From the NCBI GenBank assembly GCA_018623785.1, contig JAAZVD010000012.1, forward strand, positions 5,001 through 14,537: DNA of 9,537 bases. Direction: 5' to 3'. Shown here in pieces: positions 6,223 through 9,537 of the stretch. The notes under the pieces were generated by a model. That model saw nothing but the letters and a program-made list of their open reading frames with translations. It was not told the origin of the DNA and searched no databases. Source of the DNA: Bacteroidota bacterium. Its GTDB lineage: Bacteria; Bacteroidota; Rhodothermia; Rhodothermales; UBA10348. The position numbers and the translations under genes were made by a program. Positions within the stretch are counted from its first letter, which is position 1, and each line of letters starts with the position of its first letter.

Positions 6223-8075
6223 GTAACTACAAACGGACGGGTATCAGAAAAATCCTCCCCGAAAATGTGGAGGTAGTAGGTGCCCGGTGCAAACTGCTGG
6301 ACGTTCACACGAATATCCAGCGCCTGATCAACTGCCAGGGAGCCTTGGAAAAAGCGCAGTTCTTCACGGCCGAGCGCATCGTGGACAGTTATCCGAACGT
6401 CCTGCGTACGGGATACGGCCACTTGGGAATAAACGGTTTCGCGCGCTGGATTTGGCCACACGGGTTTCAAAAGATGGGTTCCGACAAGCGTGTTTACGAT
6501 GGCGTCTTCGGACGCAACGCCCGCGCCGTCTGCACCGACCGCTACCACTTGAAACCGAAAAACACCTTCTCCCAGGTTGAGCATGGCAGATGCCTCGCCG
6601 TTATCCGCACTCGGGGCAACTGAGGCAACAACCGATCGTACATCGCGGGGACCTAGTTGAACGATGTCGAAGCGCTCAACGTTGCGGGACGTATTCAAGG
6701 ACCAGCGCAAATCGATGGATCCATCTTCCAGAGCCTGCGCTTCGAACTGTGTGAACCGGGTACCAATCATTGCTGCCGGACGAACCACGAAGAGCCCCTC
6801 CCCCCGACTGGAAATGATGACCAGATCGTCATAAGGAAAGGGCCATGCTGTCCACGCGCCATTGAAGTTGACGGCATGGTCATCGGGACGTGTATCGAAA
6901 TATCCAGCGATGAAAGGACTAGCAGGATCTGAGATGTCCATGATGCGCAAACCGCTCGCGTAGTTGGCTTGGTACGCGAGCGTGCCACGAACATACAGAT
7001 TGTGGTCCGTGGAAACGGCGTCAGAAGTAAAATCCACGAGAAGGACAGGATCCTCCAGATCAGTCAGATCCCATATGTACGTGTGCGTCCTTTCGTCAAA
7101 AACGCGCTCGTCCAGTTCGTCATTCTGGATGAAATACCGTTGATCCTCGGTCAGCCATCCCTGGTGAACATAGGATGCACTGGGATACGTCCCCCGCGAA
7201 ATACCTACCGGATCGTCGGCATCAGTCACGTCGGCAATGGATATAGCCGTCTCGTTCGATCCTATGCAGATTTCTCGCCCTTGATACGTGCGGTCTGGAC
7301 CACGATAGAGAACGCACTGCGCATCGTGGACATAGCCACCTCCCTGTCGGCCGGTACCAACGTCCGCAAAACAACCTGCAAATACGGGAAGTAGTGGCTC
7401 AGAAATATCTACGATGTGTAACCCGCCATTGCAGGATCGCTGATCGAGACGGGCCCCGACGACATACGCCCGATCTGTTTCCTCGTTGATAACCACATTA
7501 TGGGCCACGTTGAATTCGGTGTACTGTGCATCCGCATCGAACGTAATCGGGGCACCGATCGCTTCGCGCAGCCGACGCAAATCAAAGACCTGCATGCCGT
7601 GTGCTCCCTGTCGGCCAAAACCACCATCGGCGACGACGAATGCGTACCATCCGTCTACTTTGATATCACGCCAGACATTGACCTGCGCCGTGGAGGGCAT
7701 GGGTAGCTGGCCCGCGTATCGCGGCGAATAGGGGTCCGTGATATCCACAAATGCTACGCCGTCCTCACGTCCCATCAGAGCCCAACGCTGCCCCGTGTGG
7801 GGGTCAAACCAGCCCCAGGCGTCATTAAGCCCGATTCCGGGCCCCGCACCCAGATCGGCCAAGGACATGAAAGAAAGCAGGTGCACATTGGCACAGGGAT
7901 AGCCGGCGGCTGTGCCATTTTCGCACGCTGCTGAGATCCCGCGGCCTTTGGCGTGCCCATCGAGGGTAACCGACGCATGTTTCCCTCCTTTGGCGTCCTG
8001 GGCGTTTACCCCCGCCGGCTGTCCGAGTAACAGCACGCAGAGCAATGCGCACAGACGGCCCCAAAAACCAACCAT
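6216..8075 (-). CDS. Choice-of-anchor B family beta-propeller protein with FN3-like domain and T9SS sorting domain
   Basis: The 619-residue product has a signal peptide (about 1-26, ending AGVNAQ), the family lead with two cysteines (C51, C61; ENGTAAGYPCANVHLLSF), and then a propeller at about 65-433. It carries the choice-of-anchor B hallmarks: DAWGW, VNVWRDIKV, GMQVFDL, AHNVVINEETDRAYVVG, YVHDAQCVLYRGPD, GREICIGSNE, YVHQGWLTEDQRYFIQNDEL, DHNLYVRG and GLRIMDISDP. An FN3-like domain follows (about 437-528) and then a type A T9SS sorting domain (about 532-619; PVWPNPARETV ... LGREELRFFQG ... APGTYYLHIFG). It should be exported by Sec, then secreted or attached to the surface by T9SS. I chose ATG 8075 because GGAGG ends 8 bases upstream and the signal peptide starts there. 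An in-frame GTG at 8093, overlapping the upstream stop as GTGA, would add six residues. Molecular function is unknown; the family is named for its interchangeable C-terminal anchors. Confidence 0.92.
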   Translation of the reverse strand: MVGFWGRLCALLCVLLLGQPAGVNAQDAKGGKHASVTLDGHAKGRGISAACENGTAAGYPCANVHLLSFMSLADLGAGPGIGLNDAWGWFDPHTGQRWALMGREDGVAFVDITDPYSPRYAGQLPMPSTAQVNVWRDIKVDGWYAFVVADGGFGRQGAHGMQVFDLRRLREAIGAPITFDADAQYTEFNVAHNVVINEETDRAYVVGARLDQRSCNGGLHIVDISEPLLPVFAGCFADVGTGRQGGGYVHDAQCVLYRGPDRTYQGREICIGSNETAISIADVTDADDPVGISRGTYPSASYVHQGWLTEDQRYFIQNDELDERVFDERTHTYIWDLTDLEDPVLLVDFTSDAVSTDHNLYVRGTLAYQANYASGLRIMDISDPASPFIAGYFDTRPDDHAVNFNGAWTAWPFPYDDLVIISSRGEGLFVVRPAAMIGTRFTQFEAQALEDGSIDLRWSLNTSRNVERFDIVQLGPRDVRSVVASVAPSADNGEASAMLNLGEGVFRFQVVAVGADGAGVASEDAIVNTLVGTHLLKPVWPNPARETVYSQVAVSRTQDVRITVHDALGREELRFFQGSLAVDQALDIRVNVQQFAPGTYYLHIFGEDFSDTRPFVVTR

Positions 8076-8091
8076 GACGGAGACCTCCGTC
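8076..8091 (-). promoter_or_regulatory. Inverted repeat covering the ribosome binding site between the two propeller genes
   Basis: On the minus strand GACGGAGGTCTCCGTC has perfect 7-base arms around GT. As RNA it can fold as a 6-base stem with a GGTC loop. It contains the GGAGG that serves ATG 8075 and overlaps the stop codon (8092-8090) of the upstream gene. Ribosomes finishing the upstream gene would open the stem, so it could couple translation of the pair. The regulatory role is inferred. Confidence 0.45.
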
Positions 8092-9537
8092 ACTGCACCT
8101 TGATTATCTGACGGGAAGACTCGAAGGATTCGCCCCGAACACGGACCAGATACGTGCCCGCCGACAGCCCATCGCCGAAGACGGTGTGACGCATGGTCTG
8201 ACCGGCCTGAACATCCCCCTCAAAGACCGTCTGCAGGGTCCTGCCCAGCATATCCACGATCTCAATTCGGACAAACTCACTACGGGAGAAGGCAACCTGC
8301 AGCATGGATTGAGCCCCGAATGGATTCGGATAGGCGTCCAGCAGTGAGATGCCGGAGGGCAACGCTTCGGAGCCTTCGACACCCGTCAGCAAGCTGGCGT
8401 GCGGCTGCAGGATGAAAAGGCCGTCCACGGAACTCGTTACAGCTACCATGCCGTCCTCCATGTAGGGATAGTTGCTCCAGGAGCCATCCCAGATGCCGAG
8501 ATCTGCGGGGTGCGTATCAAAAAATCCGACTTCTTCTGGTGCCTCTGGATCGGAGATGTTCAGGATCCGAAGACCATCCACATACTGACTCTGGAAAAGG
8601 AGATGGCCGCGCACATACATGTTGTGATCAATCGTCTGGCGGGTAGCCAAATATTCGGCGGCCACAACGGGATCGTCGAGGTCCTGCAGGTCCCAGACAA
8701 TCGTACGCGTATTGCCAACACTACCGCGCGCCTCATCCAACTCATCACCCTGGAAGTAGTAGCGATGATCGTCCGTGAGCCAGCCCTGGTGCGTGTATTC
8801 CGTGGCCGGATACTGACCCACGGAAATCGTTGATGGCGCCTGTTTGTCGGATACATTGGTAATAACAACCGACTGCTCATTGGAGTTGACACAGATCTCC
8901 GCGCCTTGCCAGTCTTCGTCAGGTCCTGCGTAGACCACGCAGTGGGCATCGTGCGTGTACGCCCCTCCGCCGCGGGAAGTACCGTATTCGAAGTAGCAGC
9001 CGGCAAACTGGGGATTGCCCGGTTCGGAGAGATCAATCATGTGCAACCCGCTGCCGCAGTCATCCCCGGTAGCAGAGCCGCGCGCGCCGACGATGTACGC
9101 GTAGCCTGTATCCTCGTTGATTACGATGTTGTGCGCCGAGGAAATCCGCTGATACCGGGCGGTGGGTTCAAAAACTACGGGATGGGTATAGGAGAGGAGC
9201 TGCGTCAGATCGAAGACCTGCATGCCGTGCCCCGGGGCCGAGTCCGCTACGATGTAGGCGTGATCCGCGTACACCTTCATGTCTCGCCACGCGGAGAGCG
9301 CCACGTTTCCGGAGCCATCCCGTTTGTCCGAGGGCAGTTCGCCGATCAGCACCGGGTTGTACGGATCCGTGACCTCTACAAACGACGTTCCGTCATAGCG
9401 GCCCACGACGAGGAAGGAGCGGCCACTCTCTTCATGCTTCCACCCCCACGTGGCGTTCATGTTGAACGATGGCTGGATGACGTTGCCGAAAGGATCGGTC
9501 TGAACCGGACTCGTGGTCAGCTGGCTGCGATCCATCC
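8090..9537 (-). CDS. Choice-of-anchor B family beta-propeller protein with T9SS sorting domain (5' end missing)
   Basis: The frame runs off the right edge, so the signal peptide and the N-terminal cysteine segment are not seen. The internal ATG at 9535 is not a supported start and is used only for numbering. The visible 481 residues show the same hallmarks as the downstream neighbour: ATWGW, LSAWRDMKV, GHGMQVFDLTQL, AHNIVINEDTGYAYIVGARG, YTHDAHCVVYAGPD, GAEICVNSNE, YTHQGWLTDDHRYYFQGDEL, DHNMYVRG and GLRILNISDPEAP. The propeller ends near residue 378 and passes, through a short linker, directly into a T9SS sorting domain (about 395-481; LDAYPNPFGAQS ... MLGRTLQTVFEGDVQAG ... LSAGTYLVRVRGES). 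There is no FN3-like domain between them, unlike the neighbour. The stop lies 14 bases before the neighbour's ATG, so both are probably one transcript. They are clear paralogues, diverged enough that the duplication is not recent. Expected location is outside the cell or on the outer membrane; ligand or activity is unknown. Confidence 0.9.
   Translation of the reverse strand, partial: MDRSQLTTSPVQTDPFGNVIQPSFNMNATWGWKHEESGRSFLVVGRYDGTSFVEVTDPYNPVLIGELPSDKRDGSGNVALSAWRDMKVYADHAYIVADSAPGHGMQVFDLTQLLSYTHPVVFEPTARYQRISSAHNIVINEDTGYAYIVGARGSATGDDCGSGLHMIDLSEPGNPQFAGCYFEYGTSRGGGAYTHDAHCVVYAGPDEDWQGAEICVNSNEQSVVITNVSDKQAPSTISVGQYPATEYTHQGWLTDDHRYYFQGDELDEARGSVGNTRTIVWDLQDLDDPVVAAEYLATRQTIDHNMYVRGHLLFQSQYVDGLRILNISDPEAPEEVGFFDTHPADLGIWDGSWSNYPYMEDGMVAVTSSVDGLFILQPHASLLTGVEGSEALPSGISLLDAYPNPFGAQSMLQVAFSRSEFVRIEIVDMLGRTLQTVFEGDVQAGQTMRHTVFGDGLSAGTYLVRVRGESFESSRQIIKVQ

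Noticed and set aside
6969..7394. 141-residue plus-strand open frame
   Set aside because: It is antisense to the conserved core of the propeller gene and has no family signature.

Overview
The window looks like a chromosomal segment from the Bacteroidota/Rhodothermota/Balneolota branch. Three things point there: two secreted proteins end in Type IX secretion (T9SS, Por) C-terminal sorting domains; the Fur protein has the QHDHLIC and EFCDPRIQ segments I associate with Bacteroidota Fur; and a 12-repeat TPR protein sits directly before a DUF368 gene. Moderate-to-high GC and several GTG starts fit a Rhodothermota or Balneolota-like lineage, but the genus cannot be read from the sequence. I see no tRNA, rRNA, CRISPR array, insertion sequence or phage gene.

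Layout. (1) 2-1389, plus strand: the 3' end of a serine beta-lactamase-like hydrolase, then a membrane-anchored protein with three PASTA domains. (2) 1452-3630, minus strand, read from right to left: thymidylate kinase (tmk), a Fur-family regulator, a small exported protein made of one fibronectin-III-like domain, and PyrR. The genes are tightly packed, and the pyrR start overlaps the preceding stop as GTGA. (3) 3631-3867: divergent control region between tmk and the TPR gene. (4) 3868-6174, plus strand: TPR protein and DUF368/PopT undecaprenyl-phosphate translocase, 9 bases apart. (5) 6216-9537, minus strand: two tandem choice-of-anchor B family beta-propeller proteins, both with T9SS tails. 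The upstream one is cut by the window edge.

How the genes fit together. Much of the content is cell-envelope biology: a penicillin-recognising-type hydrolase, a PASTA protein, a lipid-carrier translocase and T9SS-exported propellers. The minus-strand cluster joins nucleotide metabolism (Tmk, PyrR) with metal-responsive regulation (Fur), which looks like ordinary housekeeping co-location.

Most of the window is conventional. The parts most worth a second look are the paired propellers, which share a one-histidine-per-blade pattern and identical cysteine spacing; the hairpin covering the ribosome binding site between them; and the matched CCGTTAACGG palindromes that supply the stop codons of two convergent genes. 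I found no clear evidence of a wholly new multi-gene system.
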